Positions 25,047-34,365 are shown, counted from the stretch's first letter. The stretch: 64,000 nt of DNA from Rhodobacterales bacterium RIFCSPHIGHO2_02_FULL_62_130 (GCA_001828855.1 MHZT01000030.1:82320-146319), one strand, 5' to 3'. Numbers and translations: made by a program. Notes: a model not told the origin generated them from the sequence alone.

Positions 25047-25853
25047 ATGAACGCTCCTGTTTCTACGATTACAGGTCTGGCAGGCTCCACTTTGGTGGGG
25101 CCTGCTTTGGCTGTGAATGGCTTGACCAAGGCTTATGATGGCCGCCCTATCCTGCAAGGCGTCAGTTTCAGCGTTGCTGTTGGCACGGCGACGGCATTGA
25201 TCGGGGCGAACGGATCGGGCAAGTCTACGCTGCTGAAATGCCTGATCCGGCTGGTTGAACCCGATAGTGGCGCGATTGCGATGCTGGGGCGGGATGTCTG
25301 CGCGCTTGCCCCGCCCGATCTGCGGGCCTTCCGGTCTGGTGTGGGCATGGTCTGGCAGCGGCACAATCTGGTGCCACGGCTGTCGGTTCTGACCAATGTG
25401 GTACAGGGCGTGCAGGCACGGCGCACGGGGCCGCGCGGCTGGTTCCAGTCTATCGCCCCTGCCGCCGTGCGGGCCGAGGCTATGGCCTGCCTTGATCGGG
25501 TGGGTCTGGCGGACCGCCCGCTTGCGCGGGTGGACAGCCTGTCGGGCGGCCAGCAACAGCGCGTTGCCATCGCGCGGATGCTGATGCAGCGGCCCAGGTT
25601 TATTCTGGCCGACGAACCCGATGCCAGCCTTGACCCGCAATCGGGCGAGGATGTGATGCGGCTGTTGCTGGATCTGGTGCGGCAAGAGGGGCTGACTTTG
25701 GTCGTCATCTCGCACCGGCTGGAACATACGCTGGGCTATTCCGACCGGATTCTGGGGCTGTCGCAGGGTCGTATCTCGCTGGATACCGCGACGCGGCAGG
25801 CCGATGCCGCCAGTCTGCGCCATTTCTTTGACCATGAAGGCAGCACGCCATGA
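25047..25853 (+). CDS. PhnC-type ABC transporter ATP-binding protein (first operon)
   Basis: A 268-residue ATPase with Walker [14 protein letters not shown]-loop [20 protein letters not shown], signature [15 protein letters not shown], Walker [13 protein letters not shown] and the H-loop histidine in [10 protein letters not shown]. The [15 protein letters not shown] stretch is characteristic of PhnC-type ATPases. It starts 7 bp after the binding-protein stop and overlaps the permease gene as ATGA, so it powers this importer. Confidence 0.9.
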   Translation: MNAPVSTITGLAGSTLVGPALAVNGLTKAYDGRPILQGVSFSVAVGTATALIGANGSGKSTLLKCLIRLVEPDSGAIAMLGRDVCALAPPDLRAFRSGVGMVWQRHNLVPRLSVLTNVVQGVQARRTGPRGWFQSIAPAAVRAEAMACLDRVGLADRPLARVDSLSGGQQQRVAIARMLMQRPRFILADEPDASLDPQSGEDVMRLLLDLVRQEGLTLVVISHRLEHTLGYSDRILGLSQGRISLDTATRQADAASLRHFFDHEGSTP

Positions 25854-26650
25854 GTTCCTATCCCATAGCCCCGCAGCGGTTCCGCCATCGGGGCTGGATT
25901 GAATATGCCATTGTTCTGGCGGTTCTGGCGCTGGTGCTGTCCAGCCTTGTTGCCACCGCCCCAAGGTTTGACGCCTTGGGCCGTGGGATTGCGCGGCTTT
26001 TTGCGCCGTCAGGCCTGCTGATGCAGATGTTCCCGCCGGATTTCAGCCGTGCGGGCCATATCGCGGGCAAGCTGTTTGAAACCCTGCAAATGGCGGTGGC
26101 GGGGGCGGCGCTGGGGCTGGTCTTTGCGGTGCCTTTTGCCATTCTGGCGACTGACCGGCTGTCGCCGCAGCCCGTGGTGCGCCATGCTGCCCGCGCGCTG
26201 ATCGCGCTGTTCCGCACCGTGCCGGATCTGGTCTGGGCGATTTTCTTCATCATCGTCGTGGGGCTTGGCCCTGCGGCGGGCGTGCTGGCGATCATGGTGG
26301 ACAAGATCGGCTTTGCCGGACGCTTTTTCGCCGAAGCGATGGAAGAGGCCGACACCGGCCCGCAAGACGCCCTGCGCGCGATGGGGGCAAGCCGGATGGG
26401 GATCATCTTTTCCGCCGTATTCCCCGCCTGTCTGCCGTCCTTTACCGCCACCTCGCTGTTCGCGCTGGAAAAATCCGTGCGCGGATCGGCGGCGTTGGGG
26501 CTGGTGGGGGCGGGTGGCATTGGCGTGGACCTGAAAGTCGCCTTCGATCTGTTCAACTATGACGAGGCGCTGGCGATCATCCTGATGATGCTGGCGCTGG
26601 TGATCGGGGTCGAGCAGGCGTCGGGCTATATCCGCAAGAGGTTGATATGA
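25850..26650 (+). CDS. PhnE-type ABC transporter permease (first operon)
   Basis: A 266-residue inner-membrane protein with about six hydrophobic segments. FRTVPDLVWAIFFIIVVGLGPAAGVLAIMVDKIGFAGRFFAEAMEEADTGPQDALRAMGASRMGIIFSAVFPACLPSF contains the EAA loop that docks the ATPase and matches PhnE. It overlaps the preceding and following genes (ATGA, TGATG-type), indicating tight coupling. Unlike the second locus there is only one permease gene, so it presumably acts as a homodimer. Confidence 0.9.
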   Translation: MSSYPIAPQRFRHRGWIEYAIVLAVLALVLSSLVATAPRFDALGRGIARLFAPSGLLMQMFPPDFSRAGHIAGKLFETLQMAVAGAALGLVFAVPFAILATDRLSPQPVVRHAARALIALFRTVPDLVWAIFFIIVVGLGPAAGVLAIMVDKIGFAGRFFAEAMEEADTGPQDALRAMGASRMGIIFSAVFPACLPSFTATSLFALEKSVRGSAALGLVGAGGIGVDLKVAFDLFNYDEALAIILMMLALVIGVEQASGYIRKRLI

Positions 26651-27906
26651 TGATGCACAGTTCCCCCTCGCATGACGCCGAAATCATCGAAGGCGCGCGG
26701 GTGATCCTGTCGGATCGGGTCGAGGTCGTTTCGGTTCGGATCGAGGGCGGGCGTATCACCGGGCTGGACGTGGCCCGAGACGGCGCGCGCGTGATCGCGG
26801 GCAAGGGGCGGGTGTTGGCCCCTGCCTTTGTCGATGTGCATGGCGATGCCTTTGAACGCCAGCTTATGCCGCGCCCCAGTGTCATGGTGCCGACCGAGGC
26901 CGCGCTGCTGGAAACCGACCGCCAGCTTGCCGCCAATGGCATCGCCACCGCTTACCACGCGCTGACCCTGTCATGGGAGCCGGGGTTGCGGAGTGTCGAA
27001 ACAGGCTGGCAAGTGCTGCGCGCGCTGGAATCGCTGCGCCCGCGTCTGACGGTGGAAAACCGCGTCCAGTTGCGTTGGGAAACCTTCTGCCCCGAGGCCG
27101 AGCCGCTGATCGCCCATGCGCTTGGGATGCCCGAACGTCCGGCCTTGGCCTTCAACGACCATACCTCGGCGGTGCTGCTGCACCCGTCGATTGCCCTGCA
27201 TGACCGCCCGTTTGATCTGGTGAGCGACTATCCGGTAACAGATCTGGATGCCCCCGGCTTCCTTGCCAAGATGGGCGACCGCGCCAAGCGCGCCCATATG
27301 TCGCGTGAGGATTTCGTGGCTCTGATCGCCCGCGTCTGGGATCGCCGCCCCGGGGTTGGCACAAGTATCGCGCGCATGGCAGACTTGGCCAAAGGCGCGC
27401 CGATGCTAAGCCATGATGACAGCCAGATCGAAACCCGCAGCTTCTATCGCGGTCTGGGGGCGAATATCGCGGAATTTCCGATGCACGAGCGGGTCTTTCT
27501 GGCAGCGCGTGCGGCGGGGGACTGGATCGTGCTGGGTGCGCCGAACGCGATGCGCGGCGGCAGTCATCTGGGCAGCCCCGGTGCGGCTGATATGATCCGC
27601 CGGGGACTGTGCGATATTCTGGCCTCGGATTATTTCTACCCCGCGATGCTGGGCGCGGTGACGCGGCTTCTGGCCGATGGCGTGGGGGATCTGTCCGCGC
27701 TGTGGCGGCTGGTGTCGGCCAATCCGGCGGCGGCGATGGGGCTGGCGGATCGCGGCCAGATTGCCCCCGGCCTGCGCGCCGATCTGGTGCTGCTGGATTG
27801 GCCCGACGGCCATATGCCCGCCCCGCTGCAAACATGGGTTGCCGGACGCGGCGGCTATTCCGCCCTGCGGCCTGACAGCTTTGCCATTGGAGGTTCCGAT
27901 GCTTGA
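26647..27906 (+). CDS. PhnM-like metal-dependent hydrolase (first operon)
   Basis: A 419-residue amidohydrolase-superfamily protein related to PhnM, the RPnTP diphosphatase of C-P lyase. It has FVDVHGDAFERQLMPRP near residue 61 where true PhnM has ELHTDNLERHIEPRP, then SHDDSQIE, a GAPNAMRGGSHLGSPGAADMIRRGLCDILASDYFYPAM segment shared with PhnM (whose version is GAPNLIRGGSHSGN...), and a C-terminal DRGQIAPGLRADLVLL. It lies in an importer operon, not in the C-P lyase core, and a second, more standard PhnM is at 40137. It may act on a different phosphorylated substrate or be a specialised copy. Confidence 0.8.
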   Translation: MMMHSSPSHDAEIIEGARVILSDRVEVVSVRIEGGRITGLDVARDGARVIAGKGRVLAPAFVDVHGDAFERQLMPRPSVMVPTEAALLETDRQLAANGIATAYHALTLSWEPGLRSVETGWQVLRALESLRPRLTVENRVQLRWETFCPEAEPLIAHALGMPERPALAFNDHTSAVLLHPSIALHDRPFDLVSDYPVTDLDAPGFLAKMGDRAKRAHMSREDFVALIARVWDRRPGVGTSIARMADLAKGAPMLSHDDSQIETRSFYRGLGANIAEFPMHERVFLAARAAGDWIVLGAPNAMRGGSHLGSPGAADMIRRGLCDILASDYFYPAMLGAVTRLLADGVGDLSALWRLVSANPAAAMGLADRGQIAPGLRADLVLLDWPDGHMPAPLQTWVAGRGGYSALRPDSFAIGGSDA

Positions 27907-28798
27907 CAGCCTTGCCCCCCTTGAGGACGCCGCGCCCCGCGTTGCTTTTACCTATTCCCATGAAAGCCAGTCGCGTTTTCGCCGCGGGTTGATCCGCGCG
28001 GTCGAACGCATCAGCGGACAGCCCAAGCTGTTCAACCTGTATCGGGATTGGGCCAATTCGGGGAAACAGTCCGACGAGCCGGTTTTTGACGCCGCCCTGC
28101 GGTTGCTGAATCTGAAACCGCAGATCGCGGGGCAGGGTCATCTTGACGGGCTACCGGCCCAAGGCGGGCTTTTGCTGGTGGCGAACCACCCTTACGGCAT
28201 CGTTGACGGCTTGGTGATGGGGCATCTGGGGATGCGGCTGCGCGGCAATGTGCGGATCATGACCAACAGCTTGCTGTGCAAAGTCCCCGAGGTTGATCCC
28301 TATCTTCTGCCCGTCGATTTCTCCGGCACCGCCGAGGCGCGCAGGCTGACCGGACAGACGCGGCGGCTGGCAGCGGGTCTGCTGGCCGAGGGCAAGGTGG
28401 TGGCGCTGTTTCCCGCAGGCGGCGTGGCCACGGCCAATTCGCCGGTGCGAAAGCGCGCGGTCGATTCCGAATGGCACCCTTTTGTCGGGCGGCTTGCCAC
28501 CATTCCCGGTGTGACCACGGTTCCGGTGCATTTTTCCGGCCAGAACTCGCGCCTGTTTCAGGCCGCCAGCCATTTTTCCTACCCTTTGCGGGTGGCGCTG
28601 ATCTTTCATGAAACGCGCCGCCGGATGGGTCGCCCGCTGCCGCTGACCATCGGTGCGCCGATCCATGCCGAGACATTGCAAGCGATGGACAAGGCCGACA
28701 TCGCCCGCACCCTGCGCCGCCGCACGGTTGAATTGGCCGGTCCCCATGCCGGTGATCCAGACGAGGTATTTGTCTGGCCGTCGCGCGTGAAATGGTAG
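27899..28798 (+). CDS. Lysophospholipid acyltransferase-family protein (PlsC-like)
   Basis: A 299-residue acyltransferase. The catalytic HX4D motif is NHPYGIVDG near residue 88, followed by the FPAGGVAT block (equivalent to FPEGTRS) near residue 177 and [14 protein letters not shown] near residue 205. The start ATG at 27899 overlaps the previous stop, with GGAGG upstream. There is no long N-terminal membrane anchor. Relatives in this position acylate lipid headgroup precursors; a role in lipid remodelling under phosphate stress is a guess from the operon. Confidence 0.85.
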   Translation: MLDSLAPLEDAAPRVAFTYSHESQSRFRRGLIRAVERISGQPKLFNLYRDWANSGKQSDEPVFDAALRLLNLKPQIAGQGHLDGLPAQGGLLLVANHPYGIVDGLVMGHLGMRLRGNVRIMTNSLLCKVPEVDPYLLPVDFSGTAEARRLTGQTRRLAAGLLAEGKVVALFPAGGVATANSPVRKRAVDSEWHPFVGRLATIPGVTTVPVHFSGQNSRLFQAASHFSYPLRVALIFHETRRRMGRPLPLTIGAPIHAETLQAMDKADIARTLRRRTVELAGPHAGDPDEVFVWPSRVKW

Positions 28799-28892
28799 CG
28801 GCATCGGCTGTTACCAAAGTTTCTTGGAACCGAAGGCCCGCTGTCACATCCCGCCGTTAAACCCCGCCAAGACGCAGACAGGGGATGCCAGA

Positions 28893-29711
28893 ATGTTGCA
28901 GGTCAATGCGGTGACGCGGATGTTCGGCCAGAAAGCGGCCGTGGATCGCGCCAGCTTTACCATTGATCGTCCGGCCTTTGTGGGCGTGATCGGGCGGTCG
29001 GGTGCGGGAAAATCCACCCTGCTGCGGATCATGAACCGGCTGACCGATGCCAGTATGGGCGAGATCCTGTTCGAGGGCCGCAATGTGCTGGCGCTTGATG
29101 GCAAGGCCAAGCGGATCTGGCAAAGCCAATGCGCGATGATCTTCCAGCAGTTCAACCTTGTGCCGCGGATGGACGTGGCCTCGAATGTGCTGCACGGCAT
29201 TTTGAACCGTCGGTCAACCCTTGCCACCATGTTCAGCCTGTGGTCCGAGGCCGAGATCACCCGCGCCTTGGGTATCCTTGACCGGCTTGGCATATCCGAG
29301 CAGGCCCCGAAACGCGCCGAAGCCCTGTCGGGCGGCCAACAGCAGCGCGTCGCCATTGCGCGGGCGCTGATGCAAGACCCCAAGGTTATTCTGGCCGACG
29401 AACCCATCGCCAGCCTTGATCCGATGAACGCGCAACTGGTGATGGATACGCTGCGCCGCATCCATGACGAAGATGGCCGCATGGTGATCGCCAACCTGCA
29501 CACGCTGGACACCGCGCGGCGCTATTGCGACCGCGTGATCGGGATGCGCGATGGGCGCATCGTGTTCGACGGCACCCCTGACCAGCTTTCGACAGGCGTC
29601 GCCCGCGACATTTACGGGGCGGATGCCAGCTTTAACGAAGCCGCCACCTCGACAGCGCTTCCCACCGATACCGGACCCGACCGCGATTATGCGGATCTGA
29701 TCCTGTCCTGA
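28893..29711 (+). CDS. phnC: Phosphonate ABC transporter ATP-binding protein
   Basis: A 272-residue ATPase with Walker [19 protein letters not shown]-loop [20 protein letters not shown], signature [15 protein letters not shown], Walker [13 protein letters not shown] and [17 protein letters not shown] with the switch histidine. The QQFNLVPR segment is diagnostic of PhnC. The start was set at ATG 28893 ([13 protein letters not shown]); upstream reading frame is open but lies in the promoter. It begins the second, canonical phosphonate locus. Confidence 0.95.
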   Translation: MLQVNAVTRMFGQKAAVDRASFTIDRPAFVGVIGRSGAGKSTLLRIMNRLTDASMGEILFEGRNVLALDGKAKRIWQSQCAMIFQQFNLVPRMDVASNVLHGILNRRSTLATMFSLWSEAEITRALGILDRLGISEQAPKRAEALSGGQQQRVAIARALMQDPKVILADEPIASLDPMNAQLVMDTLRRIHDEDGRMVIANLHTLDTARRYCDRVIGMRDGRIVFDGTPDQLSTGVARDIYGADASFNEAATSTALPTDTGPDRDYADLILS

Positions 29712-29752
29712 TTTTACCCCCGGCCTGCAATGCGGGCCACGAACCGGAGACT

Positions 29753-30652
29753 ATGATGAAAACCATCCTTCTGGCCCTTGCTGCCACCACCGCCTTTGCA
29801 GGGGCTGCCCAAGCCCAAGACATCAAGGAATTCAACATCGGTATTCTGGGCGGCGAGAACGCGCAGGACCGTCTGACCTCGACCGAGTGTCTGCGGGTGG
29901 CGATGGAAAAGGAACTGGGCGTTCCTGTGAAAGTTTTCACACCCGCCGATTATGACGGTGTGGTTCAGGGCCTGCTGGGCGGCACGCTTGATTATGCGTG
30001 GCTGGGTGCCTCGGCCTATGCCAAGACCTATCTGACCGATCCCGAAGCTGTCGATGTCATGCTGACCAAGCAGAACGTTGACGGGTCGACCGGCTACTAC
30101 TCGATCGGCTTTGCGCGCAAAGACGCTGGCATTGCCTCGATGGAAGATGCCAAGGGCAAGACCTTTGCCTTTGCCGATCCGAACTCGACCTCGGGCTATC
30201 TGGTTCCCGCAGCCGAGTTGACCGCCAAATACGGCAAACTCGAAGAGTATTTCTCGGAAGTGAAAATGTCGGGCGGGCATGAGCAGACCATCGTCGGCGT
30301 CGCCAATGGCGATTTCGCGGCGGGCGTTTCCTGGGCTGATGGTCTGGGCAACTGGGAAGACGGCTATACCTCGGGCGCGTTCCGCAAGGCCGCCGATGCC
30401 GGTCTGGTGGACATGAACGATATCGTCGAAATCTGGCGCTCGACCCTGATCCCCGAAGGCCCGCTGGTGGTGCGTCGCGCCCTGCCGCAGGACGTCAAGG
30501 ACAAGGTTTATGCTATGATGGACACCATGTGGGCCACCGACAAGGAATGCGCCTACAACGTGGCCGCAGGCGATGCGAAAGACTTCGTTCCGGTCAAGCA
30601 TGACGACTATCTGGGCGTGATCGAAGCCCGCAAAATGCAAGACGGTCTTTAA
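29753..30652 (+). CDS. phnD: Phosphonate-binding periplasmic protein
   Basis: A 299-residue secreted binding protein with signal peptide MMKTILLALAATTAFAGAAQAQ. The mature part has FNIGILGGENAQDRLTSTECLRVAMEKELGVPVKVFTPADYDGVVQGLLGGTLDYAWLGASAYAK and TFAFADPNSTSGYLVPAAEL, typical PhnD features. It is followed by a strong terminator-like hairpin just before phnE, which would raise the amount of binding protein relative to the permeases. Confidence 0.95.
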   Translation: MMKTILLALAATTAFAGAAQAQDIKEFNIGILGGENAQDRLTSTECLRVAMEKELGVPVKVFTPADYDGVVQGLLGGTLDYAWLGASAYAKTYLTDPEAVDVMLTKQNVDGSTGYYSIGFARKDAGIASMEDAKGKTFAFADPNSTSGYLVPAAELTAKYGKLEEYFSEVKMSGGHEQTIVGVANGDFAAGVSWADGLGNWEDGYTSGAFRKAADAGLVDMNDIVEIWRSTLIPEGPLVVRRALPQDVKDKVYAMMDTMWATDKECAYNVAAGDAKDFVPVKHDDYLGVIEARKMQDGL

Positions 30653-30669
30653 GATCTAACGACCTTTCG

Positions 30670-30702
30670 TCGGGCCGCCTGCACAGGGCGGCCCGATTTT
30701 TT
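30670..30702 (+). terminator. Intrinsic terminator/attenuator between phnD and phnE1
   Basis: A perfect 10-bp stem TCGGGCCGCC/GGCGGCCCGA (30670-30679 and 30687-30696) with a 7-nt loop is followed by six Ts. It ends 16 bp before the phnE1 ATG. It probably lets only part of the transcription reach the permease genes. Confidence 0.75.
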
Positions 30703-30718
30703 CAGTCAGGAATCCCCC

Positions 30719-31597
30719 ATGGTTGACATCGCCTTTGGCCCCACACCGGGCAAGCGCCCCGATATGACCAACCCGCGCCAAGCCTATCTGGAGCAGGTGC
30801 GGCGCAAGCGCATGTATGGCGGGATTCTGCTGGCGTTGTTTGTGGGTATGCTGGCCTCGGGCTGGATATTGGCCGAGGGGCGCAACGCGGGGGGCTTCTG
30901 GAGCGGATTGCCGCAGATCGACGATTTCGCGGGTGAGGTGATCTCTGAGGCTTGGGCCAACCGCGCCAACCTGCCGGGCCTGTTTGTCGAATTTCTGCCC
31001 TCGCTGATCGAGACGCTGAACATCGCCGCGATTGCGACGCTGGTGGGCGGGTTGGCGGCGATGGTGCTGGCGCTGTTGTCCACGCGCGGTCTTGCGCGCT
31101 GGCCACGGCTGATCCCGCTGTTCCGCCGCGCAATGGACGGCTTTCGCGCCATTCCCGAAATCGTCATCGCGCTTGTGCTGATCTATGTGCTGGGCGGTGG
31201 CCCCGTGCCTGCGGTGATCGCCATTGCCCTGCATACCAGCGGGGCCTTGGGCAAGCTGTTCTCCGAAGTCGCGGAAAACGCCGATCTGAAACCTGTTGAG
31301 GGGTTGACCTCGGTCGGGGCGACATGGGGGCAAAGGATGTGGCTGGGCGTGTTGCCGCAAGTCGCGCCGAACTGGCTGTCTTATGCTCTGCTGCGCTTTG
31401 AAATCAACGTGCGGGCCAGTGCCATTCTGGGTTTCGTCGGCGAAGGCGGGATTGGCTATGACCTCAAGATCGCGATGCAATGGGGGCAGGGGCGCTATGA
31501 CAAGGTTGTGGCGATTTTCCTGCTGCTGTTCCTGACGATCTTTGTGATCGACCGCGTGTCAGACCATTTTCGCAACCGCATGGTAAAGGGGCATTGA
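30719..31597 (+). CDS. phnE: Phosphonate ABC transporter permease 1
   Basis: A 292-residue inner-membrane protein with an N-terminal TM segment (MYGGILLALFVGMLASGWIL) and a core of five more. FRAIPEIVIALVLIYVLGGGPVPAVIAIALHTSGALGKLFSEVAENADLKPVEGLTSVGATWGQRMWLGVLPQVAPNW contains the PhnE EAA loop. ATG at 30719 is given; MTNPRQ (30764) is an alternative start. The stop is followed directly by the ATG of the second permease. Confidence 0.93.
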   Translation: MVDIAFGPTPGKRPDMTNPRQAYLEQVRRKRMYGGILLALFVGMLASGWILAEGRNAGGFWSGLPQIDDFAGEVISEAWANRANLPGLFVEFLPSLIETLNIAAIATLVGGLAAMVLALLSTRGLARWPRLIPLFRRAMDGFRAIPEIVIALVLIYVLGGGPVPAVIAIALHTSGALGKLFSEVAENADLKPVEGLTSVGATWGQRMWLGVLPQVAPNWLSYALLRFEINVRASAILGFVGEGGIGYDLKIAMQWGQGRYDKVVAIFLLLFLTIFVIDRVSDHFRNRMVKGH

Positions 31598-32938
31598 ATG
31601 ACCGCCGCCACCCTTAACCCGTCGCTTCACGATCAGATCAGCCTGCGATTTACCCGCAAGCGGCGGCTGGCCTTTGCCATCCCGCTGATCATTCTGGCCT
31701 ATCTGACCTATGCCTTCTTTGCCTTTGATCTGCCAGGCCTTGCTGCCCGCGCGCGGATGGACAATGCAGTCATTTTGCTATCGGATTTCTGGTCGCACAA
31801 GACCCATGTCACCCGCGACAACCGGAGCGGTGCCGTGACCGTCGCCATTGAGGGCGAGGCGAAAGGCACTTATCCTGCCGGTATGCTGCCCGACTGGGTG
31901 ACGCTTGACGGTGAGACCACCCGCATCGACCTTGGTTCGGGGCATATGGTGACTTATGACAGCGCCGGTGCGCGCTATGTCGTGCCGGATTATGGCACCA
32001 TCGACATCCGGCGCGAAGGTGGCAAGGTCGTGCTGACCGCCCCGCAGCCCTTGCCAGAGTGGATTAACGCCAGCGACACCAAAGTGTCGGTCACAACCGA
32101 GGCGGGCCGGTTCAGCTATTCCCGTTCCAAGGTGGAAACCTTCAAATATCAGGCAGGGTGGGAGCTTTTCTTCTTCACCCTCGACAGCCCGTTTTACGGA
32201 AAGGGGCCACTTGATCTGGCCGCCCTTGCCCTGACGGGCGACCGTATCGACCCCGACCGCAGCAACCTTGGCTACATGATCTCCGAGGTCTGGATGAACA
32301 AGATGTGGCGGCATGGCGATGTGGTCTGGGCGCTGTTTGAAACTGTGCTGATGGCCTTCCTTGGCACCATAGGGGCGGCCATGATCGCGCTGCCCTTGGG
32401 TTTTGTCGCGGCCAGCAATTTCATGCCGGTGCGGGCGGTGCGTTTTGCCTTCCGCCGCGTGTTCGACTTCATCCGCGGGGTTGACGGGTTGATCTGGACG
32501 ATCATCCTGTCGCGCGCCTTTGGTCCCGGACCGATGACGGGGGCGCTGGCCATCCTGATCACCGATACGGGTTCTTTCGGCAAGATGTTCTCCGAAGCTT
32601 TGGAGAACATCGACGAAAAACAGGTTGAAGGTGTGCGGTCCACAGGGGCCAACGCGCTGCAACGCGCGCGGTTCGGGGTGATCCCGCAGGTGACGCCTGT
32701 GCTGCTGTCACAGGTGCTTTACTATCTGGAATCCAACACCCGCAGCGCCACGGTGATCGGCGCGATTGTCGGCGGTGGCATCGGCCTGCTGCTGACCCAA
32801 GCGATCCAGACCCAGAAAGACTGGGAAGAGGTCGCCTATTACATGACGCTGATCGTGCTGATGGTGATGGCGATGGACAGCCTGTCGGGCTGGCTGCGCC
32901 GCCGCTTGATTCGGGGCGATGGCACGGGCCGGAATTAA
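31598..32938 (+). CDS. phnE: Phosphonate ABC transporter permease 2 with large periplasmic insertion
   Basis: A 446-residue permease, far longer than the usual 260-290. After an N-terminal TM segment (LAFAIPLIILAYLTYAFFAFDL) comes about 190 residues of soluble, beta-rich sequence (LLSDFWSHKTHVTRDN... TIDIRREGGKVVLTAPQPLPEWIN...), then the standard PhnE transmembrane core with IRGVDGLIWTIILSRAFGPGPMTGALAILITDTGSFGKMFSEALENIDEKQVEGVRSTGANALQRARFGVIPQV. Long PhnE proteins of this kind occur in other alphaproteobacterial loci. It forms a heterodimer with the first permease. Confidence 0.92.
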   Translation: MTAATLNPSLHDQISLRFTRKRRLAFAIPLIILAYLTYAFFAFDLPGLAARARMDNAVILLSDFWSHKTHVTRDNRSGAVTVAIEGEAKGTYPAGMLPDWVTLDGETTRIDLGSGHMVTYDSAGARYVVPDYGTIDIRREGGKVVLTAPQPLPEWINASDTKVSVTTEAGRFSYSRSKVETFKYQAGWELFFFTLDSPFYGKGPLDLAALALTGDRIDPDRSNLGYMISEVWMNKMWRHGDVVWALFETVLMAFLGTIGAAMIALPLGFVAASNFMPVRAVRFAFRRVFDFIRGVDGLIWTIILSRAFGPGPMTGALAILITDTGSFGKMFSEALENIDEKQVEGVRSTGANALQRARFGVIPQVTPVLLSQVLYYLESNTRSATVIGAIVGGGIGLLLTQAIQTQKDWEEVAYYMTLIVLMVMAMDSLSGWLRRRLIRGDGTGRN

Positions 32939-32950
32939 GGGAAGATCACG

Positions 32951-33613
32951 ATGGATACGCTTGAAAAGATTGCCGGAAACGGGGCTTCCTATCGCGCCCC
33001 GCGGCTGTCGGCCACTGCGCCGCTGATCCATGCTGGCTGCGAGATCGTCAATTCCACCTTCGGCGCGTGGTGCGAGGTTGGCACCCAGTCGCGGGTGATT
33101 AACTCGACGTTTGAGGATTACGCCTATTGCGACCGGATGGCCGATATTGCCAATACCACGCTTGGCAAATTCGCCAATATCGCCGCGATGACCCGCATCG
33201 GGCCGACCGATCACCCGATGGACAATGCCAGCCTGCATCATTTCCTGTACCGCTCCAGCTATTACTGGGACGATGTGCAGGATGATGCCGAGTTCTTTGC
33301 CCGCCGCGCCAGCCGCCGCACGGTGATCGGGCCGGATACATGGATCGGTCATGGCGCGATTATCAAACCCGATGTGACCATCGGCGCGGGGGCGATTGTG
33401 GCCTCGGGTGCTGTCGTGACCAAGGATGTGGCACCCTATATGATCGTGGCCGGTCTGCCCGCAACGCCGCTGCGCGCACGGTTTGCGCCGCGTGTGGCGG
33501 ATCGGTTGCTGGCGCTGGCGTGGTGGGATTGGCCGCACGACCGCCTGCGCGCCGCACTGGACGATTTCCGCGCGCTGAAAGCCGAGGCGTTTCTGGAGAA
33601 ATATCAGGGCTAG
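32951..33613 (+). CDS. Phosphonate-locus hexapeptide-repeat transferase (TIGR03308 type)
   Basis: A 220-residue left-handed beta-helix protein: imperfect hexapeptides run from APLIHAGCEIVNSTFGAWCEVGTQSRVI to IGPDTWIGHGAIIKPDVTIGAGAIVASGAVVTKDVAPYMIVAGLPATPLRARF. This is the xenobiotic acetyltransferase-like protein often found in C-P lyase operons; its acyl acceptor is not settled, N-acetylation of aminophosphonates being one proposal. It is 12 bp after phnE2. Its stop shares the CTAG sequence with the convergent phnF stop. Confidence 0.87.
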   Translation: MDTLEKIAGNGASYRAPRLSATAPLIHAGCEIVNSTFGAWCEVGTQSRVINSTFEDYAYCDRMADIANTTLGKFANIAAMTRIGPTDHPMDNASLHHFLYRSSYYWDDVQDDAEFFARRASRRTVIGPDTWIGHGAIIKPDVTIGAGAIVASGAVVTKDVAPYMIVAGLPATPLRARFAPRVADRLLALAWWDWPHDRLRAALDDFRALKAEAFLEKYQG

Positions 33614-34320
33614 TCGGGCGCAACCGTCAGGCTGACCCGATCCCCTGCGAACCATGTCTGGCCGAACTCGACCGGCTGCCCCGCCGCATCGACGTTGACC
33701 GCGACCGAGCGTAGCAGTGCCGCGCCTTCGGCAAGGCGCAGGTGCAGGGCCAGCAGGGGGTTTGCCAGCTTGGCGGTGATGCGGGTTTCGGCGCGGGTGA
33801 AATCCGAAAGGCCACAGGCCGCCAGCGCCGCAGTTACCGACTGCAACTCCTCAAGCCGTTGCAAAAGCTGTGGAAACCGCGCGGCGGGAAAGATCGAGCG
33901 GAACATCGCCAAAGGCACCCCATCGGCCAGCGACAGGCCTTCAACCACATGCACCAAGCTGCCTGCAGGCAGGGTCAGGGCTTCGGCCTCGCGCGGGTCG
34001 GCGGGCAGGGTTTCCATCCGCAGGAACTGGCGTGACGGTGTGCGGCCCGACTCGCGCACGTTCTGGTGAAAGCGCACACGTCGCCCCAGCCGATAATCGG
34101 TGGGGTGGCTGGCCACGAATACCCCCGCGCCGCGCCGCGCATGAACCGTGCCTGCCTCGGCCAGCGCCGCCAAAGCGTGCCGCACCGTATGGCGGTTGAC
34201 GCCAAAGCGTTGGGACAAAGCCGCCTCTGTCGGCAGCTTGTCGCCCGAGGCATAGCGGCCTTGGGCAATCTCGGCGGCAAGGGTGTCGGCGATGGAGCGC
34301 CAGAGCGGGCTGCGGGTCAT
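33610..34320 (-). CDS. phnF: GntR-family regulator PhnF
   Basis: A 236-residue repressor of the GntR/HutC type. PLWRSIADTLAAEIAQGRYASGDKLPTEAALSQRFGVNRHTVRHALAALAEAGTVHARRGAGVFV is the winged helix, and the C-terminal UTRA domain has RMETLPADPREAEALTLPAGSLVHVVEGLSLADGVPLAM. It is divergent from phnG across a 96-bp gap containing GT-TA-AC style operator sites and should control the C-P lyase operon in response to a phosphonate or phosphate signal. Confidence 0.93.
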   Translation of the reverse strand: MTRSPLWRSIADTLAAEIAQGRYASGDKLPTEAALSQRFGVNRHTVRHALAALAEAGTVHARRGAGVFVASHPTDYRLGRRVRFHQNVRESGRTPSRQFLRMETLPADPREAEALTLPAGSLVHVVEGLSLADGVPLAMFRSIFPAARFPQLLQRLEELQSVTAALAACGLSDFTRAETRITAKLANPLLALHLRLAEGAALLRSVAVNVDAAGQPVEFGQTWFAGDRVSLTVAPD

Positions 34321-34365
34321 GTTACGAAAACTTCACGTGCATAGGCGGGGCTTCGCGGTTAGAAT

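Noticed and set aside
28808-28847. Pho box before phnC
   Set aside because: CTGTTAC (28808) and CTGTCAC (28841) are 33 bp apart, three periods of 11, but the two half-sites expected between them do not match, so it was not listed as a feature.
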